A stretch of DNA of 64,000 nt, from positions 3,727,001-3,791,000 of the forward strand of contig NC_011420.2 in the NCBI RefSeq assembly GCF_000016185.1. Direction: 5' to 3'. Positions 26,213 to 38,424 of the stretch are shown here, one piece after another. Below the pieces are notes generated by a model. The model saw nothing but the letters and a program-made list of their open reading frames with translations. It was not told the DNA's origin and did not search any database. The translations under genes and the position numbers were made by a program. Positions within the stretch are counted from its first letter, which is position 1, and each line of letters starts with the position of its first letter. This DNA comes from Rhodospirillum centenum SW. Its GTDB lineage: Bacteria; Pseudomonadota; Alphaproteobacteria; Azospirillales; Azospirillaceae.

Positions 26213-27274
26213 CTAGCGGATCTCGTTGATCAACTGGTAGGGCGGCTGCGGACGCGGATAGCCGTGACGGTAGCCATCGTCGATGCCGCCCCCGCCGCCG
26301 CCCGTGACCGCGATCTCCCGCGGCTGGGCGGCGATGCCGGCGACGATGCCGATCAGCAGCGCCCAGCCCACGAACCGGCTGGCCTTGAAGGCGGCAAGGC
26401 TGTCGGCCGGATCGTCGGGATCCCAGCTCCGCACCTGCACGACCAGCAGGGCCGCCGTGGCCAGCAGCGGCACGGTCATCGCCGCCCCGTGGCCGAGCGG
26501 CAGCAGGGCCGCGCACCAGAGCACGAAGGCACCGGCATAGAACAGGCCGACGTACCGCTTGCTGGCGGCACCGAACAGCCGGGCGGTGGACTTGATGCCG
26601 ACGCGGGCATCGTCCTCCTTGTCCTGGTGGGCGTAGATCGTGTCGTAGCCCAGGGTCCAGAGGATGCAGCCGGCGTAGAGGACCAGGGAGGGCCAGTCCA
26701 GGCTGCCGCGCACGGCGGTCCAGCCCATGATGGCGCCCCAGTTGAAGGTCAGGCCCAGAAAGGCCTGCGGCCACCAGGTGATCCGCTTCATCAGCGGATA
26801 GGTGCCGACCAGCGCCAGCGACGCCACCCCCAGCCAGATCGACAGCCAGTTCAACTGGATCAGCACCAGGAAGCCGAGCAGGAGCTGGAACACCAGGAAG
26901 CCCGCCGCCTGGGTCGCCGTGACATCGCCGCTGGGGATCGGGCGCACCCGCGTCCGCTCCACCCGCGCATCCAGGTCGCGGTCCAGCAGGTCGTTGACGG
27001 TGCAGCCGGCCCCGCGCATGACGACGGCGCCGATGGCGAACAACGCCATCAGCCAGAGGTCGGGCCAGTGACCCGGCGGGGCCGCCATGGCGATGGCCCA
27101 CCAGCCCGGGAACAGCAGCAGCCAGGTGCCGATCGGCCGGTCCAGCCGTGCCAGCCGGGCATAGGGACGCCAGGCCGCCGGCAGCCATCGGTCCACCCAG
27201 CTTCCGGCGCGGATGTCGGTATGGCCGGTATCGGTCTGGCCGGGATCGCTCCGGCCTTCGAAGGTGTCCACCAT
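26213..27274 (-). CDS. ubiA: 4-hydroxybenzoate polyprenyltransferase UbiA
   Basis: 353 residues from ATG 27274. A polytopic membrane protein with both prenyltransferase Asp motifs: AGCTVNDLLDRDLDARVERT (NDxxDRxxD) and GYDTIYAHQDKEDDARVGIKST (DxxYAxxDxxDD). It couples the polyprenyl side chain to 4-hydroxybenzoate in ubiquinone synthesis. The protein is about 60 residues longer than the E. coli one, through a hydrophilic N-terminal lead (EGRSDPGQTDTGHT) and a Gly/Pro/Tyr-rich C-terminal tail (TGGGGGGIDDGYRHGYPRPQ). A TTG nine bases upstream is less likely as start. ubiD lies about 1.4 kb downstream on the same strand. Confidence 0.96.
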   Translation of the reverse strand: MVDTFEGRSDPGQTDTGHTDIRAGSWVDRWLPAAWRPYARLARLDRPIGTWLLLFPGWWAIAMAAPPGHWPDLWLMALFAIGAVVMRGAGCTVNDLLDRDLDARVERTRVRPIPSGDVTATQAAGFLVFQLLLGFLVLIQLNWLSIWLGVASLALVGTYPLMKRITWWPQAFLGLTFNWGAIMGWTAVRGSLDWPSLVLYAGCILWTLGYDTIYAHQDKEDDARVGIKSTARLFGAASKRYVGLFYAGAFVLWCAALLPLGHGAAMTVPLLATAALLVVQVRSWDPDDPADSLAAFKASRFVGWALLIGIVAGIAAQPREIAVTGGGGGGIDDGYRHGYPRPQPPYQLINEIR

Positions 27275-27432
27275 GATCGGCAACAGTCTGGCGTTCGGGA
27301 ACGGGACGCGGGGGCGGATGTTACACGATCGGGTCCCCGGGTAGAAGCCGGTCGCTGGCGGGCGACGACTCCCCGCGCCATGTCGGCGGACTCTTGACCC
27401 GGCGGCGGGTGGCAGGGTTTGCTCCCTTAATC

Positions 27433-28701
27433 ATGCCCGCCCCCCTTCCGCCCGACCCGGCCCCGCCGTCCCCCGCCCCGAGCACTGTCCCGACCGCTGC
27501 TGTCCCGCCGCCCGCGGCCCCGCCGGTGGCTCCGCCGATGCTGCCGCGCGCGGTCTGGATGCTGGGGCTGGTCAGCCTGTTCATGGACGTCTCCTCGGAG
27601 ATGATCCTGGCCCTGCTGCCGGTCTTCCTCGTCTCCGGCCTGGGGGCCAGCGCGCTCGTGCTGGGGCTGATCGAGGGCATGGCCGACGCCACCTCCCAGG
27701 TCGTCAAGGTCTTCTCCGGCACGCTCAGCGACTGGCTGGGCAAGCGCAAGGCGCTGGCTGTCTTCGGCTACGGCCTGTCCGCCCTGTCCAAGCCGCTGTT
27801 CCCGCTGGCCGGCAGCGTCGGCATGGTGGTGGGCGCCCGCTTCATGGACCGGGTGGGCAAGGGTATCCGCGGCGCCCCGCGCGACGCGCTGATGGCCGAC
27901 ATGGTGGCGCCCGGCCAGCGTGGCGCCGCCTTCGGCCTGCGCCAGAGCCTGGACACGGTGGGCGCCATCCTGGGGCCGCTGGTGGCGGCCGGCCTGATGG
28001 CCCTGACCGGCGACATCCGGCTGGTCTTCGCCGCGGCCGTGCTGCCGGCGCTGCTGTCGGTCGGGCTGCTCGCCGTCGGGGTGCGCGAGCCCGCCGTCGA
28101 ACGCCCTGCCGACGGCGGCTTTCCCCTGACCCGGGCCGGACTGGCCCGGCTGGGCCGGCCCTTCTGGCTGGCGGTGGGGGCGGCCGGGTTCCTGCTGCTG
28201 GGCCGCTTCGGCGAGGCGTTCCTGCTGCTGCGGGCAGAGGATGTCGGCGTCGCCGCGGCATCCGTGCCGCTGGTCTATGCCTGCATGAACGTGGCCTTCG
28301 CTCTCTCCGCCTATCCGGCCGGGCGCCTGTCCGACCGGCTGGGGCGGGAGACGCTGCTGATGGCCGGCTTCGTCCTGCTGGCCGTCGCCCATGCCGTGCT
28401 GGCGCTGGCCTCGGGAACCCTGTCGGTCGTGGCGGGCACGGTGCTCTGGGGCCTGCATCTGGGACTGACGCAGGGCATCCTGGCCGCCCTGGTGGCCGAC
28501 GCGGCCCCGGCCGACCGGCGCGGCACCGCCTTCGGCGTGTTCAATCTGGTGACCGGCCTCTCGCTGCTGCTGGCCAGCCTGGGGGCCGGCGTGCTGTGGA
28601 CGGCGGCCGGCCCGGCCACCACCTTCGCCACCGCCGGCGGGGTGACCTGCGGGGCGATCCTGCTCACCCTTCTCACCCGCCGGGCCAGGACCCTTCGATG
28701 A
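27433..28701 (+). CDS. MFS transporter
   Basis: About 422 residues from ATG 27433 (MPAPLPPDPAPP); a TTG at 27394 is the alternative. After a Pro-rich cytosolic lead of about 40 residues come twelve predicted membrane segments, beginning VWMLGLVSLFMDVSSEMILALLPVFLV. The MFS loop 2-3 motif is GTLSDWLGKRKALAVFGYGLSAL, repeated in the second half as GRLSDRLGRETLLMAGFVLLA. FMDRVGKGIRGAPRDALMADM is characteristic of a transporter subfamily of unknown substrate that is widespread in proteobacteria. It is coupled to rsmE by ATGA at 28698-28701. Confidence 0.88.
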   Translation: MPAPLPPDPAPPSPAPSTVPTAAVPPPAAPPVAPPMLPRAVWMLGLVSLFMDVSSEMILALLPVFLVSGLGASALVLGLIEGMADATSQVVKVFSGTLSDWLGKRKALAVFGYGLSALSKPLFPLAGSVGMVVGARFMDRVGKGIRGAPRDALMADMVAPGQRGAAFGLRQSLDTVGAILGPLVAAGLMALTGDIRLVFAAAVLPALLSVGLLAVGVREPAVERPADGGFPLTRAGLARLGRPFWLAVGAAGFLLLGRFGEAFLLLRAEDVGVAAASVPLVYACMNVAFALSAYPAGRLSDRLGRETLLMAGFVLLAVAHAVLALASGTLSVVAGTVLWGLHLGLTQGILAALVADAAPADRRGTAFGVFNLVTGLSLLLASLGAGVLWTAAGPATTFATAGGVTCGAILLTLLTRRARTLR

Positions 28702-29480
28702 CCGACCGTCCCCGCACCCGTCTCTTCGTCGATGCGCCGCTCTCCGAGGGGGCGGCCGTGCCGCTGGAAGGGGGCCGCGCCCACTATCTCCGCACGGTGC
28801 TGCGCATGCAGCCGGGCGAGCGCGTGCTGGCCTTCAACGGCCGTGACGGCGAATGGCTGGCGGAGGTGGCGCAGCTCGGCAAGTCCGGCGGCACGCTGAC
28901 GGCCCTGCGGCGGGAGCGGGACCAGACCGGGGAGGAGGGGCCCTGGCTGCTGTTCGCGCCGCTGAAGGGCGGCCGCAGCGACTCCGTGGCCGAGAAGGCG
29001 ACGGAGCTGGGGGCGGCGGTGCTGCACCCCGTCTTCACCCGCCGCACCGACGTGGGCCGGGTCAATCTGGAGCGGCTGGCGGCGAACGCCGTGGAGGCGG
29101 CGGAACAGTGCGAGCGGCTGAGCGTGCCGGAGGTGCGGGAGGCGTGCCCGCTGTTCAAGGCGCTGGAAGGCTGGGACCCGGCGCGCGTCCTCTTCGTCGC
29201 CGCCGAATCGGGGCAGGCGATGCCGGCTGTGTCGGCCGTCACGGCGCAGCGGGGGCGACCTGCGGCATGGCTTCTCGGGCCGGAAGGCGGCTTCGACCGG
29301 GCGGAGCTTGACGGGCTGCTGCACTTGCCTTTTGTTGTGCCCGTCGGACTGGGGCCCCGGGTCCTCCGGGCCGACACGGCGGCCTTCGCGGTGCTCGCCG
29401 TGTGGCAGGCCCTGGCCGGGGACTGGACGTCGCAAGGGGGCGCGGACTCGCGCCCGCCCTTCCGCGACGACCGGGGCTGA
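28698..29480 (+). CDS. rsmE: 16S rRNA (uracil1498-N3)-methyltransferase RsmE
   Basis: 260 residues from ATG 28698, overlapping the MFS stop. RsmE family blocks: [29 protein letters not shown] (N-terminal PUA-like part) and [31 protein letters not shown]. These are followed by the SPOUT knot [28 protein letters not shown] and [22 protein letters not shown]. It methylates U1498 of 16S rRNA as a dimer. The C-terminal tail ([19 protein letters not shown]) is a hydrophilic extension. It is followed by gshA with an 86-base gap. Confidence 0.95.
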   Translation: MTDRPRTRLFVDAPLSEGAAVPLEGGRAHYLRTVLRMQPGERVLAFNGRDGEWLAEVAQLGKSGGTLTALRRERDQTGEEGPWLLFAPLKGGRSDSVAEKATELGAAVLHPVFTRRTDVGRVNLERLAANAVEAAEQCERLSVPEVREACPLFKALEGWDPARVLFVAAESGQAMPAVSAVTAQRGRPAAWLLGPEGGFDRAELDGLLHLPFVVPVGLGPRVLRADTAAFAVLAVWQALAGDWTSQGGADSRPPFRDDRG

Positions 29481-29566
29481 CCGCCTGCCCGGCGGGCGAT
29501 GCCGTCGCCGGCCTTATGACACCTCGCGTCCTTGCCCCTTGCTGCATCCTTCAGGGAATCCGTCCG

Positions 29567-30934
29567 ATGTCCGCCCCACCGAAGTCGCGTGGCGAACCCA
29601 TCACCGACCGCCGACAGCTCGTCGAGCATCTGGAGGCGGGCTGCAAGCCGGCCGACCGCTGGCGGATCGGGACCGAGCACGAGAAGTTCGCCTTCCGCCG
29701 CGCCGACAAGCGCCCGCTGCCCTATGACGGGCCGGACGGCATCGGCGCCATCCTGAACGCCCTGGCCGACCGTTACGGCTGGGAGCGGGTGATGGAGGGC
29801 GACAACGTGATCGCCCTGTCCAAGGGCGAGGCCAGCGTCAGCCTGGAACCCGGCGGCCAGTTCGAGCTGTCGGGCGCGCCGCTCATGACGATCCACCAGA
29901 CCTGCGGCGAGGTGACGGAGCACCTGGCCGAGGTGAAGGCGATCGGCGCCGATCTGGGCATCGGCATGCTGGGGCTGGGCTTCAATCCGAAATGGCGGCG
30001 CGAGGACATCCCCTGGATGCCCAAGGGCCGTTACCGCATCATGCGCGCCTACATGCCCAAGCGCGGGACCCTCGGGCTCGACATGATGACCCGCACCTCG
30101 ACCGTGCAGGTCAACCTGGACTTCGCGTCCGAGGCGGACATGGTGAAGAAGTTCCGCGTCGGGCTGGCCCTGCAGCCGGTGGCGACGGCGCTGTTCGCCA
30201 ACAGCCCCTTCACCGAAGGGCGCCCGAACGGCTTCCAGAGCTACCGCAGCCACATCTGGACCGACACCGATCCCGACCGCACGGGCGACCTGCCCTTCGT
30301 CTTCGAGGACGGCTTCGGCTTCGAGCGCTATGTGGACTATGCGCTGTCGGTGCCGATGTATTTCGTCTACCGCGACGGGCAGTACCTGGACGCCTCCGGC
30401 CTCGACTTCCGCGACTTCCTGGCCGGGCGGCTGTCCGTCCTGCCGGGGGAGATGCCGCTGGCCACCGACTGGAACGACCACCTGACGACGCTCTTCCCCG
30501 AGGTGCGGCTGAAGCGCTACCTGGAGATGCGCGGGGCTGACGGCGGCCCCTGGGGTCGGCTCTGCGCCCTGCCGGCGCTCTGGGTCGGGCTGCTCTACGA
30601 CGGCACGGCGCTGGATGCCGCCTGGGATCTCTGCAAGGGCTGGACGGCACAGGAGCGGGCGGCGCTGCGGCGCGACGTGCCGCGGCTGGGCCTGGACACG
30701 CCCTTCCGTGGCGGCACCCTCCAGGCCGTGGCGAAGCAGGTCGTGGAGATCGCGCGCGAGGGCCTGCGCTCCCGCGCCCGCATGGCCGGCATGGGCGACG
30801 ACGAAAGCCACTTCCTGACGACCCTGGCCGAGACGGCGGAAAGCGGCATCACCCCCGCCACGGAGATGCTGCGGAAGTTCGAAGGTCCCTGGGCCGGGAA
30901 CATCGACCGCGTGTACGAGGAGTACGCGTACTGA
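29567..30934 (+). CDS. gshA: Glutamate-cysteine ligase GshA (plant/alphaproteobacterial type)
   Basis: 455 residues from ATG 29567 ([23 protein letters not shown]). Signatures [64 protein letters not shown] and [12 protein letters not shown] place it in the GCS2/plant-type family, unlike gamma-proteobacterial GshA. It makes gamma-glutamylcysteine, the first step to glutathione, in the cytosol. Plant enzymes have disulfide switches; the matching Cys residues are not obvious here. It lies downstream of rsmE and is convergent with tldD. Confidence 0.96.
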   Translation: MSAPPKSRGEPITDRRQLVEHLEAGCKPADRWRIGTEHEKFAFRRADKRPLPYDGPDGIGAILNALADRYGWERVMEGDNVIALSKGEASVSLEPGGQFELSGAPLMTIHQTCGEVTEHLAEVKAIGADLGIGMLGLGFNPKWRREDIPWMPKGRYRIMRAYMPKRGTLGLDMMTRTSTVQVNLDFASEADMVKKFRVGLALQPVATALFANSPFTEGRPNGFQSYRSHIWTDTDPDRTGDLPFVFEDGFGFERYVDYALSVPMYFVYRDGQYLDASGLDFRDFLAGRLSVLPGEMPLATDWNDHLTTLFPEVRLKRYLEMRGADGGPWGRLCALPALWVGLLYDGTALDAAWDLCKGWTAQERAALRRDVPRLGLDTPFRGGTLQAVAKQVVEIAREGLRSRARMAGMGDDESHFLTTLAETAESGITPATEMLRKFEGPWAGNIDRVYEEYAY

Positions 30935-30953
30935 GGCATCGGCGCCCGGCGGC

Positions 30954-32390
<1,437 letters not shown>

Positions 32391-32595
32391 CGGCGTGACT
32401 CCAGGCGGCAGTGCGGGGCGGGAGCGCCCCTCATGTCGTGACAATGGCGATCCGGGGCGCACGGGGCAAGATGCCGCTCGCCCGCCGCACCGGGGTCTCC
32501 CGCTATCTTCTGCGAGGGGGCTTCCGCCGGGCCGCTGTGGTCGGGACAGGGCGATTCCGCATGCTGACAGAGGCAGGTCACCCGGCCGGAGTGGC

Positions 32596-32624
32596 TTTAC
32601 CCCGAATAGGGACAGGTCTATGGT
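32596..32624 (+). promoter_or_regulatory. Candidate sigma-70 promoter of the cytochrome oxidase operon
   Basis: TTTACC (32596-32601), a 17-base spacer and TATGGT (32619-32624) in the 432-base gap between tldD and coxB. Transcription from here would leave a 5' leader of about 190 nt before coxB. No other structure was identified in the rest of the gap (32391-32822). Confidence 0.45.
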
Positions 32625-32822
32625 CCAAGATGATGCGACCGAACTATTCTGGGGGCGAGCATATTGTGCCGGCATCCGGCGTGCCTGTAACGTCCCCCGC
32701 GCTTCCGCCCGGGGGGGCGGGGCTGCGGATACCGGCCTCCCGGTCGGGACGGGATGCACCGGCCGGGTCACCCGGCCCGCGAAGGGGAGCCAATCCCCGG
32801 CAACGATAAGAGAGTGGTAGGG

Positions 32823-33680
32823 ATGTCCGTACGCAAGATCGGCGCCGGCCTGTCGGGCCTTCTCATGACCCTTGCCGTCGGCGCCTGGACGGCGCTGGCG
32901 CAGGCACCGTCCCCTGTCGGGGTGCCGCAGCCGGGCGGGCTCGGCCTGCAACAGGCGGCCTCTCCGGTCAAGCAGCAGCTCGACAGCTTCCATGACCTGC
33001 TGCTGGTCATCATCACGGCCATCACCCTGCTGGTGCTGGCGCTGCTGATCTACGTGATGTGGCGCTTCCGCGCCTCGAAGAACCCGGTCCCGTCCAGGAC
33101 CAGCCACAACACCGTGCTGGAGGTGGCCTGGACGGTGATCCCGGTGGTGATCCTGGTGGTCATCGCCATCCCGTCCTTCCAGCTTCTCTACTTCATGGAC
33201 AGGACGCCCGAGGCGGACATGACCGTGAAGGTCACCGGCCGCCAGTGGTACTGGTCCTACGAATATCCCGACCATGGCAACATCGCCTTCGACAGCTTCA
33301 TGCTGAGCGAGGACGAGGTGCCGGACCCCAAGCTGCGGCTGCTGGAGGTGGACAACCGTCTGGTCGTGCCGGTGGGAGCCAATGTCCGCGTCCTGGTCAC
33401 GGCCAGCGACGTCATCCACTCCTGGGCCATCCCGTCCCTGGGGATCAAGAAGGACGCCGTCCCCGGCCGCCTGAACGAGACCTGGTTCCGGGCCGATGCC
33501 GAGGGCGTGTTCTACGGCCAGTGCTCGGAGATCTGCGGCACCAATCACGGCTTCATGCCCATCGCGGTGGAAGCCGTGTCGAAGGAGCGGTTCGACGCCT
33601 GGGTAGCGGAGAAGACGGTCGCCTTGAACAGGAATGAAGGGGAGCCACGGCAGCTCGCGGAAGAACCTGCTGCCCGATAA
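32823..33680 (+). CDS. coxB: Cytochrome c oxidase subunit II
   Basis: 285 residues from ATG 32823. An N-terminal signal-like helix (GLSGLLMTLAVGAWTALAQA) is followed by two membrane segments (LLLVIITAITLLVLALLIYVMW and VAWTVIPVVILVVIAIPSF). A periplasmic cupredoxin domain carries the aromatic patch GRQWYWSYEYPD and the CuA site HSWAIPSLGIK...CSEICGTNHGFMPI. It accepts electrons from cytochrome c and passes them to haem a. It is the first gene of coxB-coxA-ctaB-coxF-ctaG-coxC, preceded by an AG-rich SD (GTGGTAGGG). Confidence 0.97.
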   Translation: MSVRKIGAGLSGLLMTLAVGAWTALAQAPSPVGVPQPGGLGLQQAASPVKQQLDSFHDLLLVIITAITLLVLALLIYVMWRFRASKNPVPSRTSHNTVLEVAWTVIPVVILVVIAIPSFQLLYFMDRTPEADMTVKVTGRQWYWSYEYPDHGNIAFDSFMLSEDEVPDPKLRLLEVDNRLVVPVGANVRVLVTASDVIHSWAIPSLGIKKDAVPGRLNETWFRADAEGVFYGQCSEICGTNHGFMPIAVEAVSKERFDAWVAEKTVALNRNEGEPRQLAEEPAAR

Positions 33681-33702
33681 GGATTCCCGCAGGAGAGGGT
33701 AA

Positions 33703-35316
<1,614 letters not shown>

Positions 35317-35335
35317 CCGCGGCGGTGCGCCGCGT

Positions 35336-35390
35336 CCGGGGTCCGGGCGACCGGACCCCGGGAACGATCCGGGGACATCAGAAGCCCCGG
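35336..35390 (+). other. Two consecutive RNA hairpins in the coxA-ctaB gap
   Basis: CCGGGGTCCGG (35336-35346) and CCGGACCCCGG (35351-35361) form an 11-bp perfect stem with a GCGA tetraloop. CCGGGG (35369-35374) and CCCCGG (35385-35390) form a second 6-bp stem. Neither has a U-run. They may adjust mRNA stability between the abundant coxA and the low-need ctaB, which is inference. Confidence 0.5.
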
Positions 35391-35424
35391 ACGCAGAGAC
35401 CGTAGGGTTGGGAAGGCACGGAAG

Positions 35425-36333
35425 ATGACGGATACCTCGTTCGAGCTGCGCGGCGGGGCCCTGGGCGGCACCGCCAGCGTCGGCGACTACATGGCGTTGC
35501 TGAAGCCCCGGGTGATGATCCTGGTCGTCTACTCGGCCATCGCCGGGATGATGGTCGCCCCGGGCGGGCTGCATCCGGTGCTGGCGCTGGCCGCGGTGCT
35601 CTGCATCACGGTCGGCGCCGGGGCGTCGGGTGCCATCAACATGTGGTACGACCGCGACATCGACGCCGTGATGAAGCGTACCGCCGCCCGGCCGATTCCG
35701 CAGGGTCGGATCGATCCGGACGAGGCGCTGACCTTCGGCATCGTCCTCTCGGTGGTGCCGGTGCTGCTGCTGGGGCTGGCGGTGAACTGGGTCGCGGCGG
35801 GGCTGCTGGCCCTGGCCTCGGCCTTCTATGTCTTCGTCTACACGATCTGGCTGAAGCGGCGGACGCCGCAGAACATCGTGATCGGCGGGGCCGCCGGCGC
35901 CTTCCCGCCGATGATCGGCTGGGCGGCGGTGACGGGCGACGTGACGCTGGCCAGCGTGATCCTGTTCGCCATCATCTTCTTCTGGACGCCGCCGCACTTC
36001 TGGGCGCTGTCGCTGTTCGCCAGCGCCGACTACGAGAAGGCGGGCGTGCCCATGCTGCCGGTCGTCGCCGGTGCGCAGGAGACGAAGCGGCAGATGCTGG
36101 CCTACACGCTGATCCTGCTGCCGCTGGCGACGGCCCCCTGGTTCGTCGGGATCGCCGGGACCGCCTATCTGGCGACATCCGTGGTGCTGGGGCTGTTGTT
36201 CGTGCTGTGCGCCGTCCGCGTTCTGCGGGCGGACGCGACGGACATGAAGCCGGCCAGGCGGATGTTCGGCTTCTCGATCCTCTATCTCTTCGTGCTGTTC
36301 GGCGTGCTGATCGCCGAGCGGCTGGTGGCCTGA
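35425..36333 (+). CDS. ctaB: Protohaem IX farnesyltransferase CtaB (haem O synthase)
   Basis: 302 residues. GDYMALLKPRVMILVVYSAIAGMM is the typical N-terminus. The prenyltransferase Asp motif is GAINMWYDRDIDAVMKRTAARPIPQG and the second conserved block is FFWTPPHFWALSLFASADYEKAGVPMLPVV. About nine membrane segments. It converts haem B to haem O for oxidase assembly. Located between coxA and the coxF-ctaG-coxC genes, as usual in alphaproteobacteria. Confidence 0.97.
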   Translation: MTDTSFELRGGALGGTASVGDYMALLKPRVMILVVYSAIAGMMVAPGGLHPVLALAAVLCITVGAGASGAINMWYDRDIDAVMKRTAARPIPQGRIDPDEALTFGIVLSVVPVLLLGLAVNWVAAGLLALASAFYVFVYTIWLKRRTPQNIVIGGAAGAFPPMIGWAAVTGDVTLASVILFAIIFFWTPPHFWALSLFASADYEKAGVPMLPVVAGAQETKRQMLAYTLILLPLATAPWFVGIAGTAYLATSVVLGLLFVLCAVRVLRADATDMKPARRMFGFSILYLFVLFGVLIAERLVA

Positions 36334-36347
36334 GCGGGAGACCCGGC

Positions 36348-36536
36348 ATGAACGCCGAGCACACGACCCGGACCGACCGCACGGACGAGGGGGCGACGGC
36401 CCCGACCGTAGACGGCGACGAGATCCGCCGGCGCCAGCGGGGCAAGAACCGCGCCATGCTGGCGGCGCTGCTGGCGCTGGTGGGGCTGATCTATGCCGTC
36501 GCCATCGTGCGGATGCAGGGCGGGGGCTTTCCATGA
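36348..36536 (+). CDS. coxF: CoxF-like small oxidase-assembly membrane protein
   Basis: 62 residues from ATG 36348. A hydrophilic N-terminal half (DEIRRRQRGKNRAM at its end) is followed by a single membrane segment (LAALLALVGLIYAVAIVRM) and a short tail. Size, topology and position between ctaB and ctaG match the small CoxF/CtaF protein of alphaproteobacterial oxidase operons. The stop overlaps the ctaG ATG (ATGA), so the two are translationally coupled. Its exact role is not established. Confidence 0.75.
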   Translation: MNAEHTTRTDRTDEGATAPTVDGDEIRRRQRGKNRAMLAALLALVGLIYAVAIVRMQGGGFP

Positions 36537-37180
36537 GCGCCGCCCGCCGCAACCGCGTCCTGGCCCTGGCCCTGGGCGGCGTCGTGGCGGGCATGGTCGG
36601 CCTGTCCTTCGCCGCGGTGCCGCTCTACGACCTGTTCTGCCGCGTCACCGGCTTCGGCGGCACGCCCCAGGTCGCGCAGGGGCCGGCCGGCCGCGTGCTG
36701 GACCGGACGATGACCATCCGCTTCAACGCCGATGTCAACCGGTCCCTGCCCTGGGGCTTCCGCCCGGCGGTCAACACCACCGAGGTGAAGGTGGGCGAGC
36801 CGGTGCTGACCACCTACCACGCCCGCAATGACGGCTCCGTGCCCGTCGTCGGCACCGCCACCTACAACGTGACCCCGGACAAGGCGGGCATCTACTTCAA
36901 CAAGATCCAGTGCTTCTGCTTCACCGAACAGCGGCTGGAGCCGGGGCAGGAGATCGACATGCCGGTCTACTTCTACGTGGACCCGGCGATCGCGGACGAT
37001 CCCGGCATGGCCGACGTCCACACGATCACTCTGTCCTACACCTTCTTCAAGGCGGTGGAGCAGCCGGACACGGCCGCGCTTTCGGCACCGCCTTCCGGCC
37101 AGACCCAGGCGGCGGCCCGGCCTGCCGGCGGCCGGACGCTACCGTCGAACGAAAAGGCGAGGGAAGAGAGACATGGCTGA
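36533..37180 (+). CDS. ctaG: Cytochrome c oxidase assembly protein CtaG (Cox11)
   Basis: 215 residues. One N-terminal membrane anchor (VLALALGGVVAGMVGLSFAAVPLYDLFCRVTG) is followed by a periplasmic immunoglobulin-like domain. That domain carries the Cu(I)-binding motif KIQCFCFTEQRLEPGQEIDMPVYFYVDP (CxC). It delivers copper to the CuB site of subunit I. The C-terminal tail (SGQTQAAARPAGGRTLPSNEKAREERHG) is hydrophilic and overlaps the start of coxC. Confidence 0.96.
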   Translation: MSAARRNRVLALALGGVVAGMVGLSFAAVPLYDLFCRVTGFGGTPQVAQGPAGRVLDRTMTIRFNADVNRSLPWGFRPAVNTTEVKVGEPVLTTYHARNDGSVPVVGTATYNVTPDKAGIYFNKIQCFCFTEQRLEPGQEIDMPVYFYVDPAIADDPGMADVHTITLSYTFFKAVEQPDTAALSAPPSGQTQAAARPAGGRTLPSNEKAREERHG

Positions 37181-38045
37181 CGTCAAGGTCCACAGCGCCC
37201 CGGCCGGGGCCGTACCCGAAGGGGTCAAACAGCCCTACCACCTTGTGGACCCCAGCCCCTGGCCGCTGCTGGGCGCCTTCGCGGGCGGGCTGCTGGCCAC
37301 GGGCGCCATCCTCTACATGCACGACCATGGCTGGGCCGTGCTGGCCGCCGGCTTCCTGGCCGTGCTGGGGGTCATGGCCGGCTGGTGGCGCGACGTGGTG
37401 CGGGAGTCCGTCGTGCAGCGGGCCCACACGCCGGTCGTCAAGATCGGGCTGCGCTACGGCATGGTGCTGTTCATCGCGTCGGAGGTGATGTTCTTCGTCG
37501 CCTTCTTCTGGGCCTTCTTCGACGCCAGCCTCTATGCAGCCGAGCCGATGCAGGTGGCGCGGACCGAAGCCACGGGCGGCCAGTGGCCGCCGGCCGGCAT
37601 CGAGCCGATCAACCCGTTCGACCTGCCGCTGATGATGACGGTGATCCTGCTGCTGTCGGGCAGCACGGTCACCTGGGCGCACCACGCCATCATCGAAGGC
37701 AAGCAGGCGCAGGCGGTGAAGGCGCTGGGCATCACCGTGGCACTGGGGGCGCTGTTCACCCTGTTCCAGCTCTACGAGTACAGCCACGCCAGCTTCGGCT
37801 TCGCCGACAACATCTATTCGTCCACCTTCTACATGGCGACCGGCTTCCACGGCTTCCATGTCCTGATCGGCACCATCTTCCTGGCCGTCTGCTGGTTCCG
37901 GGCCTCCCGCGGGCACTTCACCCCGCAGAGCCATTTCGGGCTGGAGGCTGCCGCCTGGTACTGGCATTTCGTGGACGTGGTCTGGCTGTTCCTGTTCGTG
38001 TCCATCTACTGGTGGGGGGCCGGTGGGCAGTACGCCGCACACTGA
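37173..38045 (+). CDS. coxC: Cytochrome c oxidase subunit III
   Basis: 290 residues. KQPYHLVDPSPWPLLGAFAGGLLATGA opens the protein, with RYGMVLFIASEVMFFVAFFWAFFDASL, TGGQWPPAGIEPINPFDLPLMMTVILLLSG and ATGFHGFHVLIGTIFLAVCWFR. It ends AAAWYWHFVDVVWLFLFVSIYWWG. Seven membrane segments as in mitochondrial-type COX3. It begins within the end of ctaG (8-base overlap) behind GAGGGAAGAGAG, and its last 23 bases overlap the DUF983 gene. Confidence 0.97.
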   Translation: MADVKVHSAPAGAVPEGVKQPYHLVDPSPWPLLGAFAGGLLATGAILYMHDHGWAVLAAGFLAVLGVMAGWWRDVVRESVVQRAHTPVVKIGLRYGMVLFIASEVMFFVAFFWAFFDASLYAAEPMQVARTEATGGQWPPAGIEPINPFDLPLMMTVILLLSGSTVTWAHHAIIEGKQAQAVKALGITVALGALFTLFQLYEYSHASFGFADNIYSSTFYMATGFHGFHVLIGTIFLAVCWFRASRGHFTPQSHFGLEAAAWYWHFVDVVWLFLFVSIYWWGAGGQYAAH

Positions 38046-38424
38046 CGGGGCGCCTGCCGCGGTTTCCCCGCTGCGGGCGGGCCTGGGCTGCACCTGTCCG
38101 CGCTGCGGCCGGGGGCGGCTGTTCAAGGGCTTCCTCTCCGTCGTCGAGCGCTGCCCCGTCTGCGGCCTGGAACTGGCCTGCAACGACAGCGGCGACGGCC
38201 CGGCCGTCTTCCTGATCTTCATCCTGGGTTTCGCGGTGGTGCCGCTGGCGCTCTGGGTGGCGATGAGCGTGGACTGGCCGCTCTGGGTTCACACCATCCT
38301 CTGGAGCGCCGTCGTGCTGGGTCTGACGCTGGGCATGCTGCGCCCGGCCAAGGCCTATGTGCTGGCCTTGCAGTACCGCTACCGCCGCTCCGACTTCGAG
38401 CAGGGCGGGGGAGACGGCGGATGA
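38023..38424 (+). CDS. DUF983 membrane protein
   Basis: 133 residues from GTG 38023, overlapping coxC by 23 bases. An N-terminal zinc-ribbon-like pair CTCPRCGRGRLFKGFLSVVERCPVCGLEL is followed by two membrane segments (AVFLIFILGFAVVPLALWVAM and VHTILWSAVVLGLTLGML). DUF983 genes commonly follow coxC in alphaproteobacteria, so a role in oxidase assembly is likely but unproven. It is coupled to surf1 by ATGA at 38421-38424. Confidence 0.9.
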   Translation: MGSTPHTDGAPAAVSPLRAGLGCTCPRCGRGRLFKGFLSVVERCPVCGLELACNDSGDGPAVFLIFILGFAVVPLALWVAMSVDWPLWVHTILWSAVVLGLTLGMLRPAKAYVLALQYRYRRSDFEQGGGDGG

